NCBI GenBank assembly: GCA_026387215.1
Contig: JAPLMC010000037.1
Location: forward strand, 1 to 20,739
Direction: 5' to 3'
Length of the DNA: 20,739 nucleotides
Source of the DNA: Candidatus Omnitrophota bacterium
Lineage (GTDB): Bacteria > Omnitrophota > Gorgyraeia > Gorgyraeales > Gorgyraeaceae
The stretch's first letter is position 1; every line of letters starts with the position of its first letter. Both the position numbers and the translations under genes were made by a program. Shown here piece after piece: positions 1-7,452 of the stretch. The notes beneath the pieces were generated by a model, which worked only from the letters and a program-made list of their open reading frames with translations, made no database searches and was not told the DNA's origin.

Positions 1-80
1 CATAATAAAGAGGTGAGCTTTAAGTCATAAGCTAAAAACATAAGCGCATAACTTACAACTTAAAACTTATAACTAAAAAT
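1..80. other. AT-rich spacer upstream of infA
   Basis: This spacer holds no recognisable gene. It is rich in ACTTA/ACTTAAAAC-like words between about 50 and 75, and similar words recur upstream of rpsD. A small inverted repeat AGCTT (16-20) / AAGCT (29-33) is visible. There is no clear Shine-Dalgarno sequence in front of infA, and the gene upstream is outside the window. Confidence 0.4.
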
Positions 81-299
81 ATGGCTAAAGAAGAAGCGAT
101 AGAAGTCGAGGGTACTGTAGTAGAATCATTGCCAAATGCAATGTTCAGAGTTGAGTTAGATAATGGCCAAAAAGAACTTGCGCATGTATCAGGAAAAATG
201 AGGATGAACTTTATAAAGATACTACCTGGAGATAAGGTAAAAATGGAACTTTCGCCTTATGACCTGACCAGAGGAAGAATCACCTATAGAGCCAAATAG
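81..299 (+). CDS. infA: Translation initiation factor IF-1
   Basis: IF-1 is a single OB-fold protein that binds the A site of the 30S subunit with IF-2 and IF-3 during initiation. The 72-residue product is the usual length. It shows the family pattern throughout: an acidic N-terminus leading into EVEGTVVESLPNAMFRVEL, the central GKMRMNFIKILPGDKV block and the closing DLTRGRITYR motif. It stands directly upstream of rpmJ, rpsM and rpsK, the standard bacterial order. The ATG start gives the canonical MAKEEAIE N-terminus, but no Shine-Dalgarno sequence lies in front of it. The gene ends in TAG. Confidence 0.97.
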   Translation: MAKEEAIEVEGTVVESLPNAMFRVELDNGQKELAHVSGKMRMNFIKILPGDKVKMELSPYDLTRGRITYRAK

Positions 300-329
300 T
301 TTAAAGTTATCAAAGATAAGAGGTGTGTG

Positions 330-443
330 ATGAAAGTAAAGGCTTCAGTAAAAGTTATTTGTGATAAATGCAAAATAATAAGACGCAAAGGCGTTGTGAG
401 GATAATTTGTTCAAACCCAAAGCATAAACAAAGACAGGGATAA
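330..443 (+). CDS. rpmJ: 50S ribosomal protein L36
   Basis: L36 is a tiny zinc-ribbon protein of the large subunit. The frame from ATG at 330 gives 37 residues beginning MKVKASVKVICDKCK and ending KHKQRQG. It has the full C-X2-C-X12-C-X4-H zinc ligand set (C11, C14, C27, H32), so it is the zinc-binding form. AAGAGGTG lies just upstream as a ribosome binding site. The length and the position between infA and rpsM are exactly as expected for the alpha operon. Confidence 0.97.
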   Translation: MKVKASVKVICDKCKIIRRKGVVRIICSNPKHKQRQG

Positions 444-461
444 AGGCAAAGGCCGAGAATA

Positions 462-479
462 GGCAGACTTTAGTCTGCC
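462..479. repeat. Perfect inverted repeat between rpmJ and rpsM
   Basis: GGCAGACT (462-469) and AGTCTGCC (472-479) are perfect complements separated by two bases, so in RNA they would form a short GC-rich hairpin with some opening at the tip. No T-tract follows, so it is not a normal intrinsic terminator. Its function is unknown. Confidence 0.6.
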
Positions 480-504
480 AAAAACAAAGTAAGTAAGGAG
501 AGTT

Positions 505-903
505 ATGGCGAGGATTGCAGGTATAGATTTACCCAAGGAAAAAAGGATAGAAGTAGCTTTAACTTATATTTACGGCATAGGAAGACCTCTTTCAATCAAG
601 ATATTGAAACAAGCAGGCGTAAATCCTGATACAAGGGCGAAAGATATGAAGGAGGATGAGGTTTCCAGAGTAGCTGCTATTATTCAAAAGGAATTTAAAG
701 TTGAGGGAGACTTAAGAAGAGAGATCTCTCAAAATATAAAAAGACTTATAGATATTGGTTCTTATAGAGGCTACAGACACAGAAGGTCTTTGCCTGTAAG
801 AGGACAGAGGACTAAGACAAACGCAAGAACAAGAAAAGGCCCGCGAAAAACAGTGGGCGTAACAAGAAAAGCCACTAAGGCTACAGCAGCACCTGAAAAA
901 TAG
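505..903 (+). CDS. rpsM: 30S ribosomal protein S13
   Basis: S13 sits in the head of the 30S subunit and contacts P-site tRNA and the 50S subunit. The 132-residue product starts MARIAGIDLPKEKRIEVALTYIYGIG, the hallmark N-terminus with the helix-hairpin-helix-like GIG turn. It contains the conserved RREISQNIKRLIDIGSYRG block and ends in the basic RGQRTKTNARTRKGPRK tail. It is a few residues longer than typical because of an Ala/Lys/Thr-rich tail. AAGGAGAG lies shortly before the ATG. rpsK follows after 22 bases. Confidence 0.98.
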   Translation: MARIAGIDLPKEKRIEVALTYIYGIGRPLSIKILKQAGVNPDTRAKDMKEDEVSRVAAIIQKEFKVEGDLRREISQNIKRLIDIGSYRGYRHRRSLPVRGQRTKTNARTRKGPRKTVGVTRKATKATAAPEK

Positions 904-925
904 TATAACAAGTTAGAGGAGTTTT

Positions 926-1315
926 ATGACAGAAAAACCCAAGGTAGCAAAGAAAAAAGTTGTTAAAAATATTACCAGCGGAATAGTGCATGTCCTGGCA
1001 ACTTTTAATAATACAATAGTCACTATAACTGATAGACAAGGTAACGCGATAGTTTGGGCCAGCTGCGGGTCTGTAGGTTTTACAGGCTCTAAAAAATCAA
1101 CGCCTTTTGCAGCGCAAGTCACTGCTAGTGACGCTGCAAAAAAAGCTATTGAGCATGGGCTAAAAGATGTAGAGGTTTTTGTAAAAGGTCCTGGTTCAGG
1201 CAGAGAAGCTGCAATAAGGGCTATACAAGCAGCTGGGTTGCGTATAAGCGCAATAAAGGACGTAACGCCTATTCCGCATAATGGCTGCAGGCCACCAAAG
1301 AAGAGACGCGTATAG
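926..1315 (+). CDS. rpsK: 30S ribosomal protein S11
   Basis: S11 is part of the 30S platform next to the mRNA exit and the E site. The 129-residue product carries a lysine-rich N-terminus (KPKVAKKKVVKN), then the family core (GIVHVLATFNNTIVTITD, WASCGSVGFTGSKKSTPFAA, KGPGSGREAAIRA), and ends with the conserved DVTPIPHNGCRPPKKRRV. GAGGAG precedes the ATG at good spacing. It lies between rpsM and rpsD as in most bacteria. Confidence 0.98.
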   Translation: MTEKPKVAKKKVVKNITSGIVHVLATFNNTIVTITDRQGNAIVWASCGSVGFTGSKKSTPFAAQVTASDAAKKAIEHGLKDVEVFVKGPGSGREAAIRAIQAAGLRISAIKDVTPIPHNGCRPPKKRRV

Positions 1316-1326
1316 AGTATAGTTTG

Positions 1327-1380
1327 AAGTTTAAGGTTTAAAGCAAAATACCTTAAACTTAAAACTTAAAACTTAAAACT
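1327..1380. repeat. Hairpin plus tandem 7-nt repeats upstream of rpsD
   Basis: AAGTTTAAGGT (1327-1337) and ACCTTAAACTT (1350-1360) form an 11-bp perfect inverted repeat with a 12-nt loop. The right arm continues into tandem AAAACTT units (1361-1367, 1368-1374, partial at 1375-1380). The composition resembles the spacer before infA. It interrupts the otherwise tight rpsK-rpsD junction, and no function is evident. Confidence 0.6.
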
Positions 1381-1407
1381 AACATTGATGTTTTAGAAGG
1401 AGAACGC

Positions 1408-2015
1408 ATGGCAAGATATACGGCATCATCGTGCAGGGTATGCAGAAGAGTGAGTATTAAACTTTTTTTAAAAGGCCAGAGGTGTTATACTGATAAATGC
1501 GGTTTTGATAAGAGAGGTTATGCGCCCGGACAGCATGGCAAGAGCCAAAGGATCAAACTTTCAAACTACGGTACTCAGTTAAGAGAAAAACAAAAAGTGA
1601 AAAAGATATATGGTATATTGGAGCGTCAGTTTAGAAAATATTTTCAGTCAGCTAGCCGTTCAAACTGGAGCTTTTAGAGAGAAGGTTAGATAATGTTGTA
1701 TACAGGGCTTCTTTTGCGTCCTCAAGGCCTGGGGCTAGGCAGATGGTCATGCATGGCCACGTGCTTGTGAATAACAAAAAAGTAGACATCCCTTCTTTTT
1801 CCGTGAAAACAGGAGATATTATAGTTGTAAAGCCAAAAGAAATAACTGTAAAAAGAGTGAAAGAATCTGTTGAGAAATTAAAAGACATAACTTATCCGAG
1901 TTGGATCTATGTGGATAAATTTGGCCTTAGAGTAAAGATTTCAAGGCTTCCTGAAAGAAGCGACATAGCAGCTGATATAAAAGAGCAGCTAATTGTAGAA
2001 TTGTATTCTAAGTGA
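1408..2015 (+). pseudogene. rpsD: 30S ribosomal protein S4, frameshifted
   Basis: S4 nucleates 30S assembly and in many bacteria represses its own operon. The first part (1408-1677) gives MARYTASSCRVCRR and a zinc-type cysteine set (C-X2-C then RCYTDKCGF), then GILERQFRKYFQSASRS, and runs into TAG at 1675. The rest continues in another frame from about 1671: LLERRLDNVVYRASFASSRPGARQMVMHGH, then the S4 RNA-binding domain (HVLVNNKKVDIPS) to the end at 2015. Family members have about ten residues between the SRS-like and LLERRLD segments; here only eight bases (1663-1670) separate them, so about 22 nt are missing. The surviving ACTGGAG would encode part of the usual TGE. AGAAGGAG precedes the ATG. 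Since S4 is essential, a sequence error is more likely than a dead gene. Confidence 0.93.
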
Positions 2016-2196
2016 GGACGTAAGTTACGGAGACTGAAAGCCTCTATAACTCATGTGTCCGAACTTATCCCGAGCCGCCATAATTCTGGATAATATGCGG
2101 CGAGGAATTGTTATATAAAATTTGACTCCTCGCGGCATAGCGTAAAAACAGGGCCGCTCGGAGTTGATTAGCCCGCCACATAAACAATGGCGGGCT
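2016..2196 (+). promoter_or_regulatory. Structured spacer between rpsD and rpoA (candidate cis-RNA)
   Basis: This spacer is unusually long for a ribosomal operon and more GC-rich than its flanks. By hand I can pair: GGAC 2016-2019 with GTCC 2057-2060, enclosing AGTTA 2023-2027/TAACT 2047-2051 and GAG 2030-2032/CTC 2042-2044; CCGAGC 2070-2075 with GCTCGG 2156-2161; a 12-bp stem with one mismatch, 2095-2106 with 2127-2138; and AGCCCGCCA 2170-2178 with TGGCGGGCT 2188-2196. GCCGC 2074-2078 could instead pair with GCGGC 2097-2101, which would compete with two of these helices. A strong ribosome binding site (AAGGGGG, 2200-2206) follows the last hairpin. No match to a riboswitch I know. Role inferred only. 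Confidence 0.5.
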
Positions 2197-2213
2197 CATT
2201 AAGGGGGTAATAA

Positions 2214-3197
2214 ATGGGAATAAGCTGGAAGACATTTGAGATGCCTAAAAAATTAGAATGTGATGAAGCTAGTTACTCTAAGATGTATGGAAAATTTATC
2301 GCAGAGCCGTTCGAAAGAGGTTTTGGATCTACAATAGGTAATTCCCTGAGGCGCATTCTTATATCTTCTATTGAAGGAACTGCGGTTACCTCTGTAAAGA
2401 TAGACGGCGTATTGCACGAATTTTCTACGATACCTGGCGTATTGGAAGATGTACCACAGATTATTTTAAATATAAAACAGCTGTTTCTTAAATCAGAATC
2501 CCGTACTCCAAAGATACTGCGTTTAAAAGCATCTAAAAAAGGCGAGATTACCGCAAAGAATATAATAACTGACGAAACAATAGAGGTAATAAATCCAGAG
2601 CTACATATAGCAACTCTTACAAAGGATACAAACTTTAATATGGAGCTCGAAATAGGCAGAGGTAGAGGGTTTGTTCCTTCGGAAAGAAATAAAAAAGAAG
2701 GTCAGGCAATAGGCGTGATACCTGTAGATTCCATATTTGCCCCTGTACGAAGGGTGAGTTATCATGTAGAAAATACTAGAGTAGGACAGATTACTGATTA
2801 CGACAAATTGATATTGGAGATATGGACAAACGGTAGTATGGAACCGAAAGACACCATTCTGTATGCGTCTCATATATTAAATAAGCATCTAGAGGTATTT
2901 TTAAAATTCGGACAGATAATTGTGGAAGATGAAATACAGGAAGAGGGTAATCAGGAAAACAGGGAACTAATGGAAAAATTAAAGCTTCCAGTTTCAGAGC
3001 TTGAGCTTTCCGTAAGAAGCGGTAATTGCCTCAGAGAGGCGCACATAAAAACCATAGGAGAGCTTGTCACAAAATCAGAACAGGAGATGCTTCAATATAG
3101 AAATTTTGGCAAAAAATCGCTCCAGGAGATAGCTGAGATAATTAAAGGCATGGGTCTTTCTTTAGGTATGGAAATACCAAAGGAGAAAGGAAAATAA
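2214..3197 (+). CDS. rpoA: RNA polymerase alpha subunit
   Basis: Alpha dimerises to start RNA polymerase assembly and contacts UP elements and activators through its C-terminal domain. The 327-residue product has the N-terminal domain (roughly 1-230), including FERGFGSTIGNSLRRILISSIEG, VLHEFSTIPGVLEDV and the later VENTRVGQITDYDKLILEIWTNGS segment. A linker rich in E, Q and N follows, then the C-terminal domain (about 255-322) with LELSVRSGNCLREAHIKTIGEL and RNFGKKSLQEI. Length is normal. AAGGGGG lies seven bases before the ATG. rplQ follows after eight bases, so the two are co-transcribed. Confidence 0.98.
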   Translation: MGISWKTFEMPKKLECDEASYSKMYGKFIAEPFERGFGSTIGNSLRRILISSIEGTAVTSVKIDGVLHEFSTIPGVLEDVPQIILNIKQLFLKSESRTPKILRLKASKKGEITAKNIITDETIEVINPELHIATLTKDTNFNMELEIGRGRGFVPSERNKKEGQAIGVIPVDSIFAPVRRVSYHVENTRVGQITDYDKLILEIWTNGSMEPKDTILYASHILNKHLEVFLKFGQIIVEDEIQEEGNQENRELMEKLKLPVSELELSVRSGNCLREAHIKTIGELVTKSEQEMLQYRNFGKKSLQEIAEIIKGMGLSLGMEIPKEKGK

Positions 3198-3205
3198 GGA
3201 CATAA

Positions 3206-3775
3206 ATGCGACATCATAGACAAAGCGTAAAGTTCGGAAGACAAAGGAGTCATTATAAAGCGACTCTTAAGAGTTTGGTTTCAGCTCTTATTATCAACAA
3301 GAGCATCTGCACAACAAAGACAAAGGCAAAAGCTACTTCGCGTTTGGCGGACAACCTTATAACTCTTGGAAAAGAAAAAACAGTGACTAACCAGCGCAGC
3401 GCATATGCTATTCTAGGTGATAGAAAACTAGTAGCCTTGCTATTTAATGAAATTGCTCCGTTATTTAAGGGTAGATTGGGTGGATATACAAGAGTTATGC
3501 TGACTAAAAACAGGCATGGAGATAATGCACAGATGGCTATACTTGAATTTGTTGAAAAACCAAAGCCTCTTGAGCCTAAAAAGAAAGCGGATAAGAAGGA
3601 AAAAAAATCAGTTGTCCAGGAAACAGACGCTATCGTTGAAAAAGAAGGGAAGATTATTTCGTCTGAGCCAAAGAAAGAAGAACACAAAAGAGAAACGCCG
3701 CAACCTAAGAAGCATGAGAAACCAATAGGAAGACCTGGATTCTTTAAGAAATTTTTCGGACGCAAAGGCGATTAA
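3206..3775 (+). CDS. rplQ: 50S ribosomal protein L17 with long charged tail
   Basis: L17 lies near the peptide exit tunnel of the 50S subunit. Residues 1 to about 117 are a typical L17, starting MRHHRQSVKFGRQRSHYKATLKSL and ending GGYTRVMLTKNRHGDNAQMAILEFVE. About 70 further residues follow, very rich in Lys and Glu with proline (KPLEPKKKADKKEKK, PKKEEHKRETPQPKKHEKP), ending in a Phe/Arg/Lys cluster (FFKKFFGRKGD). The tail looks disordered, and tails of this kind occur on L17 in several lineages. AAGGA stands before the ATG. The gene closes the alpha operon. Confidence 0.96.
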   Translation: MRHHRQSVKFGRQRSHYKATLKSLVSALIINKSICTTKTKAKATSRLADNLITLGKEKTVTNQRSAYAILGDRKLVALLFNEIAPLFKGRLGGYTRVMLTKNRHGDNAQMAILEFVEKPKPLEPKKKADKKEKKSVVQETDAIVEKEGKIISSEPKKEEHKRETPQPKKHEKPIGRPGFFKKFFGRKGD

Positions 3776-3782
3776 GAGTAGC

Positions 3783-3808
3783 GCGAAGCTTTTTAATATT
3801 CGCTTCGC
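3783..3808. repeat. Inverted repeat after rplQ
   Basis: GCGAAGC (3783-3789) and GCTTCGC (3802-3808) form a perfect 7-bp stem with a 12-nt AT-rich loop, eight bases after the rplQ stop. The following bases (ACAAAATAG) contain no T-run, so a classical intrinsic terminator is not supported, although this is where the operon would be expected to end. Confidence 0.5.
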
Positions 3809-3829
3809 ACAAAATAGATAATATACAAG

Positions 3830-4999
3830 ATGAAACTTTCTTCTCGCGCAAAAAGCGTATCTCCTTCTTTAACCCTTGCGATTACAGCCAAAGCCAAGAA
3901 AATGAAGCAGGAAGGCCTGGATATTGTAGGCTTTGGCTCAGGTGAACCTGATTTCGACACGCCGAATCACATAAAGTTAGCCGCAATAAAAGCTATTCAG
4001 CAGGGTTTTACAAAATATACCGCAGAATCAGGAACGGATGAGCTTAAAAAAGCAATCTGTGACAAATTTCATAAAGATAATGGCCTTGCATATAATCCTT
4101 CCCAAATAGTTGTGTCTTGTGGGGCAAAGCACTCACTTTACAATATAATCCAGGCAGTCTGCGAGAAAGACGACGAAGTAATTATACCTTCTCCTTATTG
4201 GCTGAGTTATCCTGAGATGGTAAATCTCGCAGAAGCAAAGCCTGTTTTTATTGAAACTGATGATTCTTCCGGATTCAGGATATCCGCATCTTGTCTGAAA
4301 AAAGCAATCACAAAAAAGACAAAGGTCCTTATAATAAATAGCCCATCAAATCCTACAGGAGCTATTTACTCAAAAGAAACACTAAAAGAATTAGGTAAAA
4401 TAGCTGCTGAGAAAGGAATTCTTATTATTAGCGACGAGATTTACGAAAAGATTATTTTTGACGGCAATTCGCATATTTCTATAGCAGCTTTAGGCGAAGA
4501 TATCTTTAAAAATACTATTGTGGTTAACGGCGTTTCAAAGAGCTTTGCAATGACCGGATGGAGAATAGGATATCTTGCATCGCCTAATAATGAGCTTGTG
4601 ACAGCCATTAAAAACATACAAAGCCACTCTACTTCCAATCCTGCGTCTATAAGCCAGATGGCCGCATTAGAAGCGCTTAAAAACAGCGGAACTATCATAG
4701 ACGAAATGAGAGATGAGTTTGAGAAAAGAAGAAACTATATTGTAGAAAGAATAAATAAAATAAAAGGGCTATCCTGCTTGAGACCTGAAGGAGCTTTTTA
4801 TATATTCTGCAGTATCCACAAAGCTGGATTATCCAGCATAGAAGTCAGCGACAGGCTGTTGAATGAAGCAATGGTGGCTGTTGTGCCTGGCAAGGTTTTT
4901 GGTTCTGACAAACACATAAGATTGAGCTTTGCAACTAGTATGGAAAATATCAAGAAGGGTATAGATAGAATAGAAGAGTGGTTTAATAAAAATTGCTAA
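3830..4999 (+). CDS. aspC: Class I aminotransferase, aspartate aminotransferase type
   Basis: This PLP enzyme most likely interconverts aspartate/2-oxoglutarate and oxaloacetate/glutamate. The 389 residues match the fold-type I, subgroup I-gamma (AspAT Ib) length and pattern. The N-terminus is MKLSSRAKSVSPSLTLAI, followed by GFGSGEPDFDTP, the KYTAESGTDELKKAI segment, the INSPSNPTGAIYS motif, ISDEIYEKI with the PLP-binding Asp and Tyr, and VSKSFAMTGWRIGY with K237 as the Schiff-base lysine. A late Arg for the substrate carboxylate is in IRLSFATS. Its position next to aconitase-like, IDH and MDH genes supports an aspartate/oxaloacetate role, but such proteins can also use aromatic or prephenate-type substrates. 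No Shine-Dalgarno sequence is seen. Confidence 0.88.
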   Translation: MKLSSRAKSVSPSLTLAITAKAKKMKQEGLDIVGFGSGEPDFDTPNHIKLAAIKAIQQGFTKYTAESGTDELKKAICDKFHKDNGLAYNPSQIVVSCGAKHSLYNIIQAVCEKDDEVIIPSPYWLSYPEMVNLAEAKPVFIETDDSSGFRISASCLKKAITKKTKVLIINSPSNPTGAIYSKETLKELGKIAAEKGILIISDEIYEKIIFDGNSHISIAALGEDIFKNTIVVNGVSKSFAMTGWRIGYLASPNNELVTAIKNIQSHSTSNPASISQMAALEALKNSGTIIDEMRDEFEKRRNYIVERINKIKGLSCLRPEGAFYIFCSIHKAGLSSIEVSDRLLNEAMVAVVPGKVFGSDKHIRLSFATSMENIKKGIDRIEEWFNKNC

Positions 5000-5041
5000 A
5001 CCACCTCAACCTACGCGGTAACCGCGTAGGTTGAGGTGGTT
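4999..5041. repeat. 43-nt perfect palindrome at the aminotransferase/hydratase junction
   Basis: Bases 4999-5019 and 5021-5041 are exact reverse complements around a single central A (5020). Each arm begins or ends with AACCACCTCAACC or its complement and is far more GC-rich than the surroundings. It starts in the last base of the aminotransferase stop codon. The right arm contains GAGGTGG (5033-5039), the only plausible ribosome binding site for the next gene, and the left arm contains its complement. No T-run follows. Confidence 0.75.
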
Positions 5042-5051
5042 AGAAGCTAGA

Positions 5052-6353
5052 ATGGTTAAAATTATGGGAAGAACAATAGTAGAAAAAATATTCAGCTCTC
5101 ATAGTAATAAGGATGCAAAAGCTGGAGATGTAGTAGTCGCAAATATAGATTTCTGTTTTGGACAAGATGGAACCAGCATGCTTGTTATAGATGCATTCAG
5201 GAATCTGGGCGCAAAAAAGGTTTTTAATAAAGATAAATTTCGCATGGTTATAGACCATAGCTCTCCTAGCCCAAGCATTGGAGTTTCAGAAGTGCATAAA
5301 AAGATGCGTAATTTTGCAAGAGAACATAATCTTAAAATATTCGATATTGGCTGCGGCGTATGCCATCAGGTTATACCAGAATCAGGGCTTGTTGCGCCTG
5401 GGGATATTGTGGTAGGGGCTGATTCACATACATGCACTTATGGAGCGCTTGGTGTTTTCTCAACAGGTATGGGATCCACTGATGTTGCAGTAGCTCTTGC
5501 TACTGGGAAAAATTGGTTTAAGGTACCGGAAACTATAAAAATAATTCTAAAAGGCAAAGCTGGAAAAGGCGTTTATTCCAAAGACATTATACTTTATATA
5601 ATAGGTAGACTTGGCGCTGATTACGCTACATATAAAACAGTGGAATTTTCAGGAGAGTATATAAAAAATTTAAGTATGGACGGTCGTTTCACCATAACTA
5701 ATATGGCGATTGAGATGGGCGCTAAGGCAGGACTTATGGAGCCAGATGAAAAGACTTATAAATGGCTTAGAGAACACTTTGCATCACAAAGGGGGTACGA
5801 GACAGGTAGAGCAAAGAGCATAGGGTATAGAGTAAAGAACGATAAAGACGCAGTTTACGCAGAAGTATTGGAGTTTGATGTTAGCAAAATTACGCCGCAG
5901 ATAGCAAAACCTCATACTGTAGATAATGTTGTGCCTGTAAATAAGCTTAAAAACACAAAGATTGATCAGGCATTTTTAGGAACTTGTACCAATGGAAGAT
6001 TGGAAGATTTAATAATAGCTTATTCTATTTTGAAAAATAAAAAAATAAATGACAATGTAAAAATGATCATTGCGCCTGCTTCAAAAGATATTTTCCAGCA
6101 AGCAATGTCAAAAGGTGTTATTTCAGAATTTGTAAAAGCAGGCGCCTGCGTGGTTGCGCCTGGATGCGGACCTTGCGTAGGAACTCACAACGGGGTTCTG
6201 TCCTCTGGAGAAGCTTGTATTTCAACTGCTAACAGAAATTTCAAAGGAAGAATGGGCAATCCAGACGCATTTATTTATCTCGGTTCTCCTGCTACGGTAG
6301 CTTCTTCTGCCTTGGAAGGTAAAATTACCGATCCAAGGAAGTATATAAAATAG
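5052..6353 (+). CDS. LeuC-family hydratase large subunit, probable aconitase
   Basis: This is the catalytic Fe-S subunit of a two-subunit aconitase-superfamily hydratase (3-isopropylmalate dehydratase / homoaconitase / aconitase group). Visible motifs include VIDHSSPSPS, GCGVCHQVIPE, GADSHTCTYGALG, the first cluster cysteine in FLGTCTNGRLEDL, and the other two in VVAPGCGPCVGTHNG. The end has NRNFKGRMG and YLGSPATVASSA, as in the archaeal/bacterial LeuC2-HacA branch. I prefer ATG 5052 (MVKIMGRT); ATG 5064 (MGRTIVEKIF) matches family N-termini equally well, and a TTG at 5031 lies inside the palindrome and is unlikely. Neighbouring isocitrate and malate dehydrogenases, and the lack of leuA or leuB here, favour aconitate/isocitrate over isopropylmalate. 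That assignment is inferred. Confidence 0.85.
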   Translation: MVKIMGRTIVEKIFSSHSNKDAKAGDVVVANIDFCFGQDGTSMLVIDAFRNLGAKKVFNKDKFRMVIDHSSPSPSIGVSEVHKKMRNFAREHNLKIFDIGCGVCHQVIPESGLVAPGDIVVGADSHTCTYGALGVFSTGMGSTDVAVALATGKNWFKVPETIKIILKGKAGKGVYSKDIILYIIGRLGADYATYKTVEFSGEYIKNLSMDGRFTITNMAIEMGAKAGLMEPDEKTYKWLREHFASQRGYETGRAKSIGYRVKNDKDAVYAEVLEFDVSKITPQIAKPHTVDNVVPVNKLKNTKIDQAFLGTCTNGRLEDLIIAYSILKNKKINDNVKMIIAPASKDIFQQAMSKGVISEFVKAGACVVAPGCGPCVGTHNGVLSSGEACISTANRNFKGRMGNPDAFIYLGSPATVASSALEGKITDPRKYIK

Positions 6354-6369
6354 CATTAAAGGATAATCC

Positions 6370-7416
6370 ATGGATATAAAAGATATTCTAAAAACTGCTG
6401 TTGAAAAAAACGCCTCAGATCTTCACATTACTGCGGAATCAGCGCCTATTGTAAGAATAGATGGCAAACTAATACCTTTAAATTTTCCAAAAATGGACAA
6501 GGAGTATTGTAAACGACTTGTGTATAGCATACTAGATGATAAACAAAAGGCAATTTTTGAGAAAGACTTAGAGTTGGACCTTTCTCTGGATGTCCCGGGA
6601 TTGAATAGATTCAGGGTGAATGTGCACATGCAGAGAGGCGGTGTTGAGGCAGCGTTTAGGTTGGTGTCATTAAAAATAAGGACTGTTACAGATCTGGGAT
6701 TGCCTCCTGTTGTAGCAGAACTTTGCCATAAAAATCAAGGCCTGGTTCTTATTACAGGTCCTACAGGTGTTGGAAAAACTACAACGCTTGCTGCAATGGT
6801 AGACCTTATAAATACAGAGCGTCAGTCAATAGTTATAGTAGTAGAAGACCCTATAGAATATGTACATATCAATAAGCGCAGCATAATCAAGCAAAGAGAG
6901 ATTTACGCTGACACTAGGTCTTTTTCAAATGCGTTGATTCACGCATTAAGACAGGATCCTAATGTGATAGTAGTTGGAGAAATGAGAGACGTCGAGACAA
7001 TAGCTACTGCTCTTACAGCTGCGGAGACAGGGCATCTTGTGCTGGCAACCTTGCATACCTCAGATGCGTCTCAGACCATAGACAGGATTATCGATGTTTT
7101 TCCGCCTTACCAGCAGGAGCAAATAAAGATTCAACTTTCTACCACTTTGCAGGGAATTATCTCTCAGCAGCTATTGCCTAGAAAAGATAGGCCGGGCAGG
7201 GTTATTGCAACAGAAGTAATGATAGCTACGAATGCGATAAGAAATCTTATCCGTGAACACGAAACAGCGCAGCTTCTTACTCATATCCAAACAGGTGGCC
7301 AGTATGGCATGCATACAATGGATAAATCCCTTAAAATGCTTTACCAGAAAGGGCTCATAACAGAGGATGTTTTTAAGACATATATGAAGAACCCGGATGA
7401 GGTAAGAAACTTATAA
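6370..7416 (+). CDS. pilT: Type IV pilus retraction ATPase PilT
   Basis: PilT is a hexameric secretion-type ATPase at the inner membrane that depolymerises type IV pili and drives twitching. The 348 residues are the usual length. The N-terminal PAS-like domain contains ASDLHITAESAPIVRIDG. The ATPase domain follows, with Walker A GPTGVGKTTT (K136), the Asp box VVEDPIE, Walker B VIVVGEMRD and the His box LATLHTSDA. The AIRNLIRE segment near the C-terminus is the PilT hallmark and separates it from PilB/GspE. AAAGGAT stands before the ATG. It is oddly placed between the two subunit genes of the hydratase, and no other pilus gene is in the window. Confidence 0.95.
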   Translation: MDIKDILKTAVEKNASDLHITAESAPIVRIDGKLIPLNFPKMDKEYCKRLVYSILDDKQKAIFEKDLELDLSLDVPGLNRFRVNVHMQRGGVEAAFRLVSLKIRTVTDLGLPPVVAELCHKNQGLVLITGPTGVGKTTTLAAMVDLINTERQSIVIVVEDPIEYVHINKRSIIKQREIYADTRSFSNALIHALRQDPNVIVVGEMRDVETIATALTAAETGHLVLATLHTSDASQTIDRIIDVFPPYQQEQIKIQLSTTLQGIISQQLLPRKDRPGRVIATEVMIATNAIRNLIREHETAQLLTHIQTGGQYGMHTMDKSLKMLYQKGLITEDVFKTYMKNPDEVRNL

Positions 7417-7452
7417 ATCCGAAATTCGAATATAAAATTTAACGAGGCTTAT

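Noticed and set aside
1657..1680. Programmed ribosomal frameshift in rpsD
   Set aside because: Codons are missing relative to the family and there is no slippery heptamer or obvious stimulatory structure at the junction, so a deletion fits better than recoding.
3253..3765. 170-codon minus-strand ORF opposite rplQ
   Set aside because: It mirrors the L17 core and its Lys/Glu-rich tail (giving Phe/Ser-rich sequence) and has no features of its own.
5031..5051. TTG start at 5031 for the hydratase large subunit
   Set aside because: It lies in the right arm of the 43-nt palindrome, adds residues not found in the family, and ATG codons at 5052 and 5064 fit better.
6370..7416. PilT as part of a DNA uptake or secretion cluster
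   Set aside because: No other pilus, secretion or competence gene is present in the window.
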